Below, in pieces: positions 8,309 to 16,605 of a stretch of DNA of 64,000 nt. Positions within the stretch are counted from its first letter, which is position 1. Each line of letters begins with the position of its first letter. Origin of the DNA: an uncultured Dehalococcoidia bacterium (lineage in GTDB: Bacteria > Chloroflexota > Dehalococcoidia > Lucifugimonadales > JADFKI01); the NCBI GenBank assembly GCA_958295865.1, contig CATQHF010000004.1:640379-704378 (forward strand), in the 5' to 3' direction. Below the pieces are notes generated by a model. It had not been told where the DNA came from, made no database searches, and saw only the letters and a program-made list of their open reading frames with translations. The position numbers and the translations under genes are program-made.

Positions 8309-8737
8309 CTTCTCCAGAAATCTCGCATGGATGAATGGGATGGATTAGGATCTTTCAATTGTCAGGGCATCGTTCTAACTGTCATTCCGAGCGTCCATCC
8401 CTGTCATTCCCGCCTACGAGCGTCCACACTTGTCTTTCCCGCCACTCACTCGTCATTCCCGCTTTCGCGGGAATCCAGAACATCAAAGGCACATCCAAGT
8501 ACAAACACCCTTGTCATTCCGAGCGCCCACCTCTGTCATTCCGAACGCAGCGCAGCGGAGTGAGGAATCTCAAGTTCCTGCCAGCGACACGCCTGATATA
8601 TCAAGGATTTTAGACTCCTCACTCCATTCGGAGTGACAATTGGAAGAGTTCGGGGTGACAATTGAAAGGAACCTGAAGGATGGACAGAATTGACTTGGAA
8701 AATGCCCTCTACATCCTGCCCATCTGTGTCAGCCTCG
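8309..8737. repeat. Intergenic region filled by a family C repeat (about 8346-8676)
   Basis: The left end TAGGATCTTTCAATTGTCAGG and the right end TGACAATTGAAAGGAACCT are inverted copies, so this is a composite terminal-inverted-repeat element. Inside it are several 'TCATTCC(G/C)' direct motifs, a TTTCGCGGGAATCC palindrome and the stretch AACGCAGCGCAGCGGAGTGAGGAATC. No gene is visible in this 429-base gap. Confidence 0.7.
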
Positions 8738-9463
8738 TTAAGGCTTCGGGCTTTCCATCAGGATGGTCACGCCCATGTCGATGTACTTGTTTCGCAGCGC
8801 GGGGTCGTAGCTTCTGAACGACACGCGCGTTGTGCTGCCCTCCAGTTGCTTGAGCACATGCTTCACGCAGTCGTCCACCGTGCGGAACGGGTGCTTCGGG
8901 TGCGCCTCGATGTCTCCCAGCAGGTCGTTCGGCCCCCATGTCAGGCAGTCCACGCCCTCCATAGCCAGCAGGCGCGCATTGCTCGTCGCCAAAATCGATT
9001 CCATTTGTAGGCAGAGCCAACCGTGGCTGTTCCACCACTCGGCATACTCCAGCCTGTCCTCGCGTCCCTGCACCTTCCAGCGCGCCGCGCCGCCCCAGCT
9101 CCGCTTGCCGAACTGCGGATAGTAGAAGTAGTCCACCGCTTCCTGCGCTACCGCCATATCCTCCACCTGCGGCACCTCGATGCCCGCCGGCCCCAAGTCG
9201 AGCAGATTGCCGATGAGATAAGCGTGGCGCGTGTGCTTGATGCGGAACTGCACCGGAATGTCCAACTCGGCGGCTATGCCGCAGAACTGCACCAGCGTCT
9301 CCTCGTTGAACGCCGAGTGCTGGCTGTCGGTATGAACGAATGCGTAGTCGTCCTTCCCCATGATGTCCTCCATCTCGCTCTTGGTCGCCGTCAGCGGCGC
9401 CGACACACCGATGAGAATCTCCCCGTCCCGTATCCGCTGCTTCATATCTGCGCTATTTGGCAT
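8738..9463 (-). CDS. HpcH/HpaI aldolase family protein
   Basis: The 241-residue protein resembles class II pyruvate-dependent aldolases (HpcH/HpaI, 2,4-dihydroxyhept-2-ene-1,7-dioate aldolase). It has DYAFVHTDSQHSAFN where the family has the VDxEH catalytic region, GIEVPQVEDM with the metal-binding Glu, FGKRSWGGA where the family has YPPxGxR, and LQMESILAT with the second acidic ligand. An AGGAGGACAAAG box precedes ATG 9463. The reaction would be C-C cleavage or formation involving pyruvate or an aldehyde; the substrate is unknown. Confidence 0.85.
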   Translation of the reverse strand: MPNSADMKQRIRDGEILIGVSAPLTATKSEMEDIMGKDDYAFVHTDSQHSAFNEETLVQFCGIAAELDIPVQFRIKHTRHAYLIGNLLDLGPAGIEVPQVEDMAVAQEAVDYFYYPQFGKRSWGGAARWKVQGREDRLEYAEWWNSHGWLCLQMESILATSNARLLAMEGVDCLTWGPNDLLGDIEAHPKHPFRTVDDCVKHVLKQLEGSTTRVSFRSYDPALRNKYIDMGVTILMESPKP

Positions 9464-9559
9464 ACTTTGTCCTCCTGTCTGATATTTGGCATATCATAAC
9501 AGACGGCGGGCTAACATGGACGAACGGAGCCTGCCTCCGTGAAAGCGGGTGGGAAGGGA

Positions 9560-9937
9560 TTATCTTGTTCGGAATGCGGCGAAGGCCAGCGACGCCCACC
9601 CCGCCATAAGGCACGCGCCGCCTATGGGCGCGACCGCCCCGAATATGCCGATGCCGCTCAGCGCGAGGATGTACAGGCTGCCGCTGAACAGCAGCGTGCC
9701 CAGCGTGAAGAGCGCGGCGGCGACCGTGAGCGCGCGCGTCTGCCGGCGCATTGCCAGCAGCCCCGTCGCAAGCAGCGCGAGCGCGTGGTACATCTGAAAG
9801 CGCGCCGCCGTCTCGAAGATACGCATGGCGTCCGCGTCCAGCGCATCCCGAAGCGCATGTGTGCCCGCCGCCCCCGCCATCACGGCGAGCAAGCCGAACA
9901 CCGCGCCTATGCCGATTGTGATTGCGGGTCGTGTCAT
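9560..9937 (-). CDS. DUF423 family membrane protein (YwdK-like)
   Basis: The 125-residue protein matches the DUF423 layout of four TM helices: GAVFGLLAVMAGAAGTHALRD with the GAFGAH-like signature, the FQMYHALALLATGLLA helix, the ALFTLGTLLFSGSLYIL helix, and a last helix APIGGACLMAGWASLAFAA. It is an inner-membrane protein of unknown function. It ends 96 bases from the start of the aldolase gene and lies on the same strand. Confidence 0.88.
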   Translation of the reverse strand: MTRPAITIGIGAVFGLLAVMAGAAGTHALRDALDADAMRIFETAARFQMYHALALLATGLLAMRRQTRALTVAAALFTLGTLLFSGSLYILALSGIGIFGAVAPIGGACLMAGWASLAFAAFRTR

Positions 9938-9958
9938 ATCATTCCTTAGTATTTAGTG

Positions 9959-10549
9959 TCATGCGCGCCTGCGCCAAGCGAACCAAGTGAGCGCGCCTAG
10001 CAAGCCGAACGCCAGTATCTGCGCGAGCACATACATCTGGTTAGTAGTCAGGTTGCGCCACAGCCAATCTTGTCTGAACTCGGGGAGAAGTTCACTTGTG
10101 CCAGGCGCAGGCGCTGTGCCTTTACCCAGAACCTCGAAATCTTCGGCAGCCGCGCGTATATGCTTTGTTCTACCGCACAACCACACCTCACCATCCTGAG
10201 CGTACACCAAATAACGCTGCCCGACTTTGAAATCGAAGCCACCCCGCCGGCTGCCCCGCCGAGTGGTGACGAACATAGTTTCATAAGGCTGTCCTTTCCA
10301 TACTTCGCTTACCAGAAACTCCACCAGAACAGGGTCGGTTGATGACCAACTGCCACCTTGCCGTGAGGCGGGCAGAAGCAATCTCATCGCTACGACTTCT
10401 CCGCCGAACACCGCGTCGGCGTGTTCGAGCGCCTCAAGCGGCGGACGCGGTGGAAGGCATGAAGAGGCACTTGCTCGCTCCGCGAACACATGAAGCGCCG
10501 CGCCGGCGAGTATCACCGCCAGCGCGATATATGCCGCAGCTAGAGCCAT
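9959..10549 (-). CDS. Exported TIMP/NTR-like protein with C-terminal TM anchor
   Basis: The 196-residue protein starts with a signal peptide (ALAAAYIALAVILAGAALHVFA), followed by SSCLPPRPP and ADAVFGGEVVAM. That pattern matches the N-terminus of bacterial proteins with a tissue-inhibitor-of-metalloproteinase-like (netrin, OB-fold) domain, where a Cys just after cleavage and a VF-x-G-x-V strand are typical. A late VWLCGRT Cys could pair with the first. The end holds a TM helix (QILAFGLLGALTWFAW) and three arginines, so the domain is probably held on the outer face of the membrane. Its binding partner is unknown. Confidence 0.65.
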   Translation of the reverse strand: MALAAAYIALAVILAGAALHVFAERASASSCLPPRPPLEALEHADAVFGGEVVAMRLLLPASRQGGSWSSTDPVLVEFLVSEVWKGQPYETMFVTTRRGSRRGGFDFKVGQRYLVYAQDGEVWLCGRTKHIRAAAEDFEVLGKGTAPAPGTSELLPEFRQDWLWRNLTTNQMYVLAQILAFGLLGALTWFAWRRRA

Positions 10550-10852
10550 TCGTCATTCCATCCTGTTTCTTGGCGAGTTTTAGGAGTATAGACTCCGTTC
10601 GCCCTGAGCCTGTCGAAGGGTGTGGTTCGACCAAGCTCACCATGAACGGCAATTTGACACGGCTACCCCTTCCCTTCAAAATCTCTGGCAGATTTATGTC
10701 TGTGATTGTATCAGACATAGTAATGGGTAATGCGGAAAGGACACGAGGCATGAGCAAACACTCCGCCCGTCCGCTGCCCGCCCGAGTAGTTGACAATCGC
10801 CCTGTTTTGCTACACTATAAAAACGGATGCGGACAGCGGAGTGCAGCCAGTA
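10550..10852. other. Intergenic region with one palindromic repeat and a promoter
   Basis: At 10595-10649 lies an imperfect palindrome beginning CCGTTCGCCCTGAGCCTGTCG and ending CACCATGAACGG, a dispersed repeat type also seen at about 51205 and 51510. The rest holds a promoter-like site before the membrane gene at 10853. Long minus-strand frames here are shadows. Confidence 0.6.
10790..10820 (+). promoter_or_regulatory. Sigma-70-like promoter for the gene at 10853
   Basis: A perfect TTGACA at 10790-10795 is followed by TACACTATAAA (10811-10821). The best -10 register is ambiguous: TACACT has a 15-base spacer and CACTAT (10813-10818) a 17-base spacer. The site lies about 35 bases before the ATG. 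Confidence 0.5.
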
Positions 10853-11293
10853 ATGGACACAACCGAACGACTGGCTGAACGAAGGGTGTCTATATGGTCT
10901 GTGTCTCCCGCAATGCTTGGCGTGTACTTCGTTATATTCTGGGTTCAGTGTGTAGCGGGTATTGCGACTGACGCTTATTATCAAGTTCAGCAGCGCGCGG
11001 ACGCTCCCGTTTTCGTTACACTGCTGGAAGTCATCAGGGGAGCTGGACCTACCGGAATTGGCGCAGCGGTAAATGCGATAGTCATTGCGCTTTTTGTGGA
11101 GGCAATCATGGTACTGGCACAGATTATCAAGAGAAGGCAGCTAGAACAGGGCAAGGCAATAGGACTGGAGCAAGGCGCTGAGCAAGCCCGCCTTGAGCAC
11201 ACCGAACAGCTGCGGGTTTGGGCAAAAGAGCGCGGCATTCCGCTCGACGAACTGCCGGAGTTTGGCAAACCGACTAACTCATCGACCGACTGA
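10853..11293 (+). CDS. Small membrane protein with coiled-coil tail (duplicated 3' end)
   Basis: From ATG 10853 the 146-residue protein has two TM helices (AMLGVYFVIFWVQCVAGIAT and AAVNAIVIALFVEAIMVLAQII). A charged helix with the repeat LEQG-x-EQARLEH follows, then the tail WAKERGIPLDELPEFGKPTN. TM helices, then an EQG/EGR-rich helix, then a W..ERG...DE.P tail is the same architecture as genes at 43604 and 48106 and is thought to face the cytoplasm. Its 3' end is tandemly repeated just downstream. No function is known. Confidence 0.6.
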   Translation: MDTTERLAERRVSIWSVSPAMLGVYFVIFWVQCVAGIATDAYYQVQQRADAPVFVTLLEVIRGAGPTGIGAAVNAIVIALFVEAIMVLAQIIKRRQLEQGKAIGLEQGAEQARLEHTEQLRVWAKERGIPLDELPEFGKPTNSSTD

Positions 11294-11620
11294 AGGACTT
11301 TACTATAACTATGATGCCGGCGGCGGTGGCGACGGCGCAGCGATAAATGCGATAGTCATTGCGCTTTTTGTGGAGGCAATCATGGTACTGGCACAGATTA
11401 TCAAGAGAAGGCAGCTAGAACAGGGCAAGGCAATAGGATTGGAGCAAGGCCGGGAGCAAGGCGCTGAGCAAGCCCGCCTTGAGCACACCGAACAGCTGCG
11501 GGCTTGGGCAAAAGAGCGCGGCATTCCGCTCGACGAACTGCCGGAGTTTGGCAAACCGACTAACTCATTGACCGACTGAAGGACTTTACTATGACTATGA
11601 TGCCGGCGGCGGTGGCGACG
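11061..11620 (+). repeat. Tandem duplication of about 280 bp
   Basis: Sequence from about 11061 to 11333 recurs from about 11337 to 11620 almost without change. The unit contains the second TM helix, coiled coil and tail of the upstream gene, the spacer, and the first about 30 bases of the alcohol dehydrogenase gene (ACTATGATGCCGGCGGCGG). The second copy carries a 12-base in-frame insertion (an extra GREQ). The duplication leaves a decoy dehydrogenase start at 11309-11339. Confidence 0.85.
11337..11579 (+). pseudogene. Duplicated 3' fragment of the membrane/coiled-coil gene
   Basis: This frame repeats the last 80 residues of the gene at 10853, from AAINAIVIALFVEAIMV to the tail DELPEFGKPTNSLTD. 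It lacks the first TM helix and any obvious start of its own. An open frame extends upstream through the junction to 11193, but in a frame unrelated to the parent gene. It is a by-product of the tandem duplication and is probably not functional. Confidence 0.7.
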
Positions 11621-12568
11621 GGGCTGCGAGAGCTGCGATGCGACGATGTGCCTATACCTGCGATGGAGCCGGGCCACGCGCTGGTTCGCACGATGCTCGG
11701 CTCTATATGCGGCAGCGACCTGCATATCGTCTATATGGGCTGGAACGCGCACGAGTTCCCGCTGCCGCACGGCTACCCGGGACACGAGGGCGTGGGCGAG
11801 GTGATAGACCCCGGCGATACTTCGTTCTCGGAGGGCGATCTGGTGCTGACCGCGCCGAACATCTGGAAGTCGAAGGTGTTCGCCGGCTACCAGATGATCG
11901 AGGAGCAGTTCCTGCTGAAGCTCCCGGATGATGTGCCGCCGGCGCACCTGCTGATGGCTCAGCAATTGGGAACGGTGGTGTTCGGAGCGCGCAAGCTGCC
12001 GCCCCTGCTCGGCAAGACGGTCGCCATCCTTGGGCAGGGTTCGGTCGGGCTGTTTCACGACTTCATGTTGCGACGGCTGGGCGCGCACCGCATCATCGCC
12101 GTCGAGCCGGTGGAGGCGCGGCGTGAGCATGGCAGGCGAATGGGCGTTGACCACGCCATAGATGTTACGGGCAACCGCGCCATAGACGCCGTGCTGGATC
12201 TCACCGACGGTGAGGGCGCGGATGTCGTCATAGAGGCATGCGGCAGCGTGGAGACGCTGAACCAGACGCTGAAGATGGTCAAGCCGCTGGGCAGGATCGC
12301 CGTCTTTGGCTTGCCGCCCACGATGGAGCGCGTACCCTTCGACTGGGACACCTTCTTCCGCAAGCGCATAGATATTCACTCCACCTTCGGCGCGCAGGAC
12401 GAGCCGGGCTTGCCCGCCTTCCAGCTCGCGGTTGACTTCATCACGAAGGGCGAGATAGACATGGCGCCCTTCGTAACGCACCAGTTCCCGGTGGAGCGTG
12501 TGCAAGAGGCGTTCGACCTAGCCGAGTCGCGCGAGGACGGCGCGCTGAAGGTGTCGCTGACCTTCTAG
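11591..12568 (+). CDS. Zinc-type alcohol dehydrogenase / MDR family oxidoreductase
   Basis: The 325-residue protein is a medium-chain dehydrogenase/reductase. It has the catalytic zinc ligands in GSICGSDLH and GHEGVGEV, the Rossmann segment VAILGQGSVGLF and the IEACGS strand. The structural-zinc Cys cluster between them is absent, and the protein is slightly short for the family (about 340-350). The reaction is probably NAD(P)-dependent alcohol/polyol oxidation. The stop codon TAG at 12566 coincides with the first three bases of a MITE, so the native end may have been a few residues different. Confidence 0.87.
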   Translation: MTMMPAAVATGLRELRCDDVPIPAMEPGHALVRTMLGSICGSDLHIVYMGWNAHEFPLPHGYPGHEGVGEVIDPGDTSFSEGDLVLTAPNIWKSKVFAGYQMIEEQFLLKLPDDVPPAHLLMAQQLGTVVFGARKLPPLLGKTVAILGQGSVGLFHDFMLRRLGAHRIIAVEPVEARREHGRRMGVDHAIDVTGNRAIDAVLDLTDGEGADVVIEACGSVETLNQTLKMVKPLGRIAVFGLPPTMERVPFDWDTFFRKRIDIHSTFGAQDEPGLPAFQLAVDFITKGEIDMAPFVTHQFPVERVQEAFDLAESREDGALKVSLTF

Positions 12569-12764
12569 GCTCTGTGGACAATTCGGCTTTTCATCGCGTC
12601 ATTCCTGCTCACTCACCCGCCATTCCTGCGAAAGAACGTCACCCCTGCGGAAGCAGGGGCAGGAATCCAGCGCTTTGAGATAGCCTGAAATATGCGAAAG
12701 TACCTGCACCTGAAGTTCTGGATTCCCGTTTTCACGGGAATGACGCAAGTATCCACTCAACCTA
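12566..12764. mobile_element. MITE family A, TA-flanked
   Basis: The element begins TAGGCTCTGTGGACA and ends TATCCACTCAACCTA, an imperfect terminal inverted repeat. It contains the palindromic cores CCTGCGAAAG...CAGGGGCAGGAATCC and ATTCCCGTTTTCACGGGAAT. Its left TA lies in the stop codon of the dehydrogenase gene. There is no transposase inside, so it must depend on an enzyme elsewhere. Confidence 0.8.
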
Positions 12765-12797
12765 GCCTTCTCCCATCGAGGGCATCGGTTGCCGTCG

Positions 12798-13220
12798 TCA
12801 GCCCCCGACGCCCTTGAACACTCGCATGCCCATAGACCCCGCCAGTATCGGCAGCAAGCTGTCGCTGATAAGCCAGATTACGGCGGCGGCGTCCGGCCCT
12901 ATCGCCGTGTATCGAGGGCTGTGAAGGTTGAACCAGCTCAGGAAGAACGAGATGCCCACGAATATGAAGCCGTAGAACAGCGTACTCGTCGCGAGTCTGT
13001 CCCATGTAACGCCGCCTTCACTATCGACGCGGCGCTTGTGAAGGAAGCCCAGCGCTAGACCTGTCACGACAGCCAGCGCCGAAAGCGGATCTATGTAGTC
13101 CCAAAGCGGGCTGTATGGCCGCGCCTCGGTAGAGGTGTGATACAGCGGCTCGACGATTGTATGGATTGCTACGATAGCCGCGATGACCATCAGGATGACA
13201 CCGATAATCTGTCTGACCAT
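12798..13220 (-). CDS. Four-TM membrane protein, paralogue 1 of 3
   Basis: Starting at ATG 13220 (AAAGGAG 11 bases upstream), the 140-residue protein begins MVRQIIGVILMVIAAIVAIHTI. It has TM helices at about 3-22, 42-60 (ALAVVTGLALGF), 79-97 (TLFYGFIFVGISFFLSWF) and 110-130 (AAVIWLISDSLLPILAGSMGM). It is about 80% identical by eye to the next gene, and the pair arose by duplication. No domain is recognised. Confidence 0.65.
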   Translation of the reverse strand: MVRQIIGVILMVIAAIVAIHTIVEPLYHTSTEARPYSPLWDYIDPLSALAVVTGLALGFLHKRRVDSEGGVTWDRLATSTLFYGFIFVGISFFLSWFNLHSPRYTAIGPDAAAVIWLISDSLLPILAGSMGMRVFKGVGG

Positions 13221-13284
13221 ATCCGGGCGCGCTCCTTTCCATAACTGACGATAGGCAATTCCATTCGGCAAGCTCAGGGTAGGC

Positions 13285-13464
13285 TAGAGCCTTCTCATAA
13301 ATACAAAAAACATTCCCGCTCACTCCCCATCATTCCCGCGAAAGAGCGTCATCCTTGCGGAAGCAGGGGCGGGAACCCAGAGCGTAGAACGCACATCCGA
13401 GTATAAACGACGCTGCCGCTTAACTCTGAAAATCGTATTCAGGCTATTTGTGAGATAAGTTCTA
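13285..13464. mobile_element. MITE family D, TA-flanked
   Basis: The left end TAGAGCCTTCTCATAAATAC and the right end GTGAGATAAGTTCTA are inverted copies. The interior carries the palindromes CATTCCCGCGAAAGAGC and GCGGAAGCAGGGGCGGGAA and a conserved GTATAAACGACGCTGCCG stretch also found at 14394 and 18275. Its right-hand CTA forms the minus-strand stop codon of the next gene. Confidence 0.78.
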
Positions 13465-13884
13465 CCCCCCGACGCCCTTGAACACCCGCATGCCCATTGC
13501 GCCTACCAGTACAGGCAGCAACCCGTCCACGATAGCCCAGATTACGGCGGCGGCGTCCGGCCCTATCGCCGTGTAGTCATCGTTGAAGAGGTTGAACCAG
13601 CTCAGGAAGAACAGGATGCCCACGAAGATGAAGCCGTAGAACAGCGCGCTCGCCGCGAGCCTGTCCCATGTAACGCCGCCTTCACTGTCGACGATGCGCT
13701 TGCGAAGGAAGCCCATCACTAGCCCTGCTACGATAGCCAGCGCCATGAGCGGATTTATGTAGTCCCAAAGCGGGCTGTATGGCCGCGCCTCCGTAGATGT
13801 GTGATACAGCGGATCCGCGATTGTGTGGATTGCTACGATAGCCGCGATGACCATCAGGATGACACCGATAATCTGTCTGACCAT
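13462..13884 (-). CDS. Four-TM membrane protein, paralogue 2 of 3
   Basis: Starting at ATG 13884, the 140-residue protein begins MVRQIIGVILMVIAAIVAI and ends MGMRVFKGVGG, as paralogue 1 does. It has the same four hydrophobic helices, and differences are mainly conservative. A GTG four codons upstream is too close to the AAAGGAG box to be the start. Its stop TAG (13464-13462) is shared with the end of a MITE. Confidence 0.65.
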   Translation of the reverse strand: MVRQIIGVILMVIAAIVAIHTIADPLYHTSTEARPYSPLWDYINPLMALAIVAGLVMGFLRKRIVDSEGGVTWDRLAASALFYGFIFVGILFFLSWFNLFNDDYTAIGPDAAAVIWAIVDGLLPVLVGAMGMRVFKGVGG

Positions 13885-13947
13885 ATTAGAGTTCACGCTC
13901 CTTTCAATAACTTATGTCCAAGAATTCGCTCAGCGTTGTCCGGTGTG

Positions 13948-14364
13948 TTATCTATCGCTGCCGCCTCGAATCAGGAACATCCCCATAGCGCCCGAAAGCA
14001 GGGGCAGGCTCGCATCGACGATAATCCATATAATACGATGATGTACGCCTTCCTGCTCGCCTGCCTTGACAAGCAAGTCGAACCAGTTCCAGAAGAACAG
14101 CATTCCAACGAACAGGAAGCCATAGAACAGGATATTGGTTTCAAGGTAGGGGCGGGTGATTATGCGGTCTAAGCCTGCGGCTTGGATGTCGCGCTTTCGC
14201 AGGGATGCGAATACCAGCCCAAGAACCACCGCAAGCGCCATCAGATAGTCAATTTGAAGCCACCAGTTGGGCAGAAAACCAAGCTGGCCGATAACGAAAT
14301 ACAGCCCAACGATTGCGGCGATTATCACAAGCGCCGCCCCGACTATAATTCTGACCGCATTCAT
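13948..14364 (-). CDS. Four-TM membrane protein, paralogue 3 of 3
   Basis: This is a more distant member of the triplet. From ATG 14364 (GGGAGG eight bases upstream) the product has helices VRIIVGAALVIIAAIVGLYF, IDYLMALAVVLGLVF, NILFYGFLFVGMLFFWNWF and IIWIIVDASLPLLSGAMGMF. The shared LFYGF-(I/L)-FVG and LP-(I/V/L)-L-(A/V/S)-G-(A/S)-MGM motifs tie it to the other two. The function is unknown. Confidence 0.65.
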   Translation of the reverse strand: MNAVRIIVGAALVIIAAIVGLYFVIGQLGFLPNWWLQIDYLMALAVVLGLVFASLRKRDIQAAGLDRIITRPYLETNILFYGFLFVGMLFFWNWFDLLVKAGEQEGVHHRIIWIIVDASLPLLSGAMGMFLIRGGSDR

Positions 14365-14393
14365 AGGCATCGCCTCCCTTTCATCTATATGCT

Positions 14394-14570
14394 TAGAATC
14401 CGTCTCATAGATACGAATGTCATTCCCGCCCACTCACCCATCATTTCCGCTCACTCACCCGTCATTCCCGCGAAAGCGGGAATCCAGAGCATCGAAGACA
14501 CACCCAAGTATAAACAACGCTGCCGTTTATCTCTGAAATCGCAATCAGCCTATCTATGAGATAAGCCCTA
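14394..14570. mobile_element. MITE family D, TA-flanked
   Basis: The ends TAGAATCCGTCTCATAGATAC and CTATGAGATAAGCCCTA form the family D terminal inverted repeat. Inside are CATTCCCGCGAAAGCGGGAATCC and the GTATAAACAACGCTGCCG core shared with the copies at 13285 and 18275. It lies between paralogue 3 and the flavin-binding protein gene. Confidence 0.75.
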
Positions 14571-14583
14571 AGGCGCTCACGCG

Positions 14584-15021
14584 CTATTCCTGATAGCGCG
14601 GATGCCAGCCGGGGCCTGCCCAAGATGTGAGCTTGCGCGGCGTTATGCGGATGTAGGCGCGCGGCATGTGCTTGGTGTCTTCGTAGTAGCGGCTGCCCGC
14701 CTCGTCGCCCAAGTAGCGCACCGCCCAGTGCTTCCACTCGCCCAGCCATGCGCCATCGACAATCTCCGCCGTCCCCTCCACGACCACGCGCGTATATGGC
14801 GCGTCGCAGGTATCTATGCAAAACGATACGCGCTCGTCGCCGCGAATGTGCGCCGCCCAATTCGCCGTGCGCCTGCCCGCGATATAGAACGCCTCGCCGT
14901 CGTAGTCATACCAGACGGGCGTAACATACGGCCCGCCCTCCGCCGTGAGCGTCGCCAGCTTCATCAGATGGCTTCCACCCGTCAGAAACTCGTTCAGTTG
15001 CCGCCTGTTCAGTTGAGGCAT
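14584..15021 (-). CDS. PNPOx-like flavin (FMN/F420)-binding protein
   Basis: The 145-residue protein has the split beta-barrel pattern of the pyridoxamine 5'-phosphate oxidase superfamily: LATLTAEGGPYVTPVWYDYDGEAFYI, RTANWAAHIRGDERVSFCID, and VVVEGTAEIVD. This is the layout of the F420/FMN-dependent family (TIGR03618-like) that reduces small molecules or biliverdin. The C-terminus ends ...KLTSWAGPGWHPRYQE, with a tryptophan pair common in the family. The cofactor cannot be settled from sequence. Confidence 0.82.
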   Translation of the reverse strand: MPQLNRRQLNEFLTGGSHLMKLATLTAEGGPYVTPVWYDYDGEAFYIAGRRTANWAAHIRGDERVSFCIDTCDAPYTRVVVEGTAEIVDGAWLGEWKHWAVRYLGDEAGSRYYEDTKHMPRAYIRITPRKLTSWAGPGWHPRYQE

Positions 15022-15246
15022 AATATACTCCTTGGGGGTAGTCAGTTTGCCAGTATATCAGGGGGCTGACATGGATATACAGGATAAATAGGATGCAATT
15101 AGAGGCTTCCAATTGTCAAGGCATCGTTCTCGCTGTCATTCCGAGCAATTTTCTCGAACTGAACGGCTGGGACGAGTGAACGGATAGGCGCAAAGCCTGC
15201 CCCTACGGAGAAACCGATCGATACGCCAACCTGAAAGGATGATGCG
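15022..15246. other. Intergenic region with a partial family C end
   Basis: At 15104-15140 the segment CTTCCAATTGTCAAGGCATCG followed by TCTCGCTGTCATTCCGAGCAATTTTCTCG resembles the left end of the family C repeat. The right end is not present. No gene is seen. Confidence 0.5.
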
Positions 15247-16605
15247 ATGAGTGAACTATATCAACTTGGCGTGGCTGAGGCTGCGGAAGGAATACGCGGC
15301 GGCGCGCTGTCCGCGGTGGAGCTGATGGAGGCGCTGCTGGCGCGGTGCGCGGCGCTGGAAGATTCATTGAAGGTGTGGGTTACGCTGGACGGGGACGCCG
15401 CGCTTGCGGCCGCGCGAGCGCGCGACAGGGAACTTGCGACCGAAGGCGCGCGCGGCGCTCTGCATGGCGTGCCGGTGGGCATCAAGGACATCTACTATAC
15501 GCGCGGCGTCCTGACGACCTGCGGCTCGCCCATATTCGCGGAGTTCGTGCCCGACTATGACGCCACCGGCGTGGCGCTGCTGAAGCGCGCGGGCGCAATC
15601 ATCATGGGCAAGACGGTCACGACCGAGTTCGCGTGCGGCGACCCCGCGCCGACGGTCAGTCCATGGAACGCGGCGCACACGCCCGGCGGTTCCAGCAGCG
15701 GCTCGGCTGTGGGCGCGGCAGTGGGGATGTTCCCCGCATCGCTAGGCTCCCAGACCGGAGGCTCCATTGTGCGCCCGTCCGCCTATAACGGAGTCGTAGG
15801 CTTGAAGCCCACATTCGGGCGTGTCAGCAGGCAAGGCGTGTATCCGGTGGCAGAGTCGCTGGACACGATGGGCCCTATCACGCGCGGCGTTGCGGATGCC
15901 GCGCTCATGTTGGACGCGCTCGCCGGGCATGACATCAGCGATACGGACTCTTCGCGGCAACCCGTCGCCGACTATTCGCGGGCGGCAACGTCATCTGCCA
16001 AGCCGCCGCGCATCGGCATGGTGACGCAGTTCTTCATGGAGCAGTGCGATGACGAGACTAGGGAACATACCGAAAATGTCGTCGAACTGCTGAGGAAAGC
16101 GGGCGCTGTGGTGAGCGAAGTATCGCTGCCTACCAACTTCGACGAGGTTCTGCTGGCGCAGCGCACGCTGATGGCGGTGGAAGGAGCGCAAGTGCATGAG
16201 CGCAACTTCGCGCTGCGTCCGGACGACTACTCGCCGAATGTGCGCGGCGTCGTTGAGCAAGGACTTGCCACACCCGCGCTGACATACTTGAAGGCAAAGC
16301 GCTTGCAGCGCGATTTCAGGCGGGCCGCGCATGCCGCGCTTCACGGCTATGACACGCTGCTGATGCCATCCACGCCCGCGCCTGCGCCCCCAAGCCGCGA
16401 GACGACCGGCGATCCAAAGTTCCAGTCGCCCTGGACTTTCGGCGGCTTCCCCGAAATCACGCTGCCATCGGGGTTGAGCGCAAGCGGCATGCCGCTCGGC
16501 ATCCAGCTGGTCGCGGCGCATTTCGACGAGGTTGGGCTGCTTGCGGCTGCGGCGTGGTGCGAGCGCGCCATGTCCATAGATATGGGCATGCCGCCTATCT
16601 GCTAG
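15247..16605 (+). CDS. Amidase (amidase signature family)
   Basis: The 452-residue enzyme has the Ser-cisSer-Lys triad of the amidase signature family: the lysine in GVPVGIKD (K80), the serine-rich TPGGSSSGS around 146-153, and [16 protein letters not shown] with S173 as the likely nucleophile. It hydrolyses an amide or acts like a GatA-type amidotransferase; without gatB/gatC neighbours it is more likely a stand-alone amidase. AAAGGA lies upstream of ATG 15247. Its 3' end overlaps the convergent sigma factor gene by 11 bases. Confidence 0.9.
   Translation: MSELYQLGVAEAAEGIRGGALSAVELMEALLARCAALEDSLKVWVTLDGDAALAAARARDRELATEGARGALHGVPVGIKDIYYTRGVLTTCGSPIFAEFVPDYDATGVALLKRAGAIIMGKTVTTEFACGDPAPTVSPWNAAHTPGGSSSGSAVGAAVGMFPASLGSQTGGSIVRPSAYNGVVGLKPTFGRVSRQGVYPVAESLDTMGPITRGVADAALMLDALAGHDISDTDSSRQPVADYSRAATSSAKPPRIGMVTQFFMEQCDDETREHTENVVELLRKAGAVVSEVSLPTNFDEVLLAQRTLMAVEGAQVHERNFALRPDDYSPNVRGVVEQGLATPALTYLKAKRLQRDFRRAAHAALHGYDTLLMPSTPAPAPPSRETTGDPKFQSPWTFGGFPEITLPSGLSASGMPLGIQLVAAHFDEVGLLAAAAWCERAMSIDMGMPPIC

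Noticed and set aside
10434-10796. 120-residue minus-strand frame
   Set aside because: It is made of the antisense of the TIMP-like gene start plus palindromic repeat sequence, without a ribosome site or domain.
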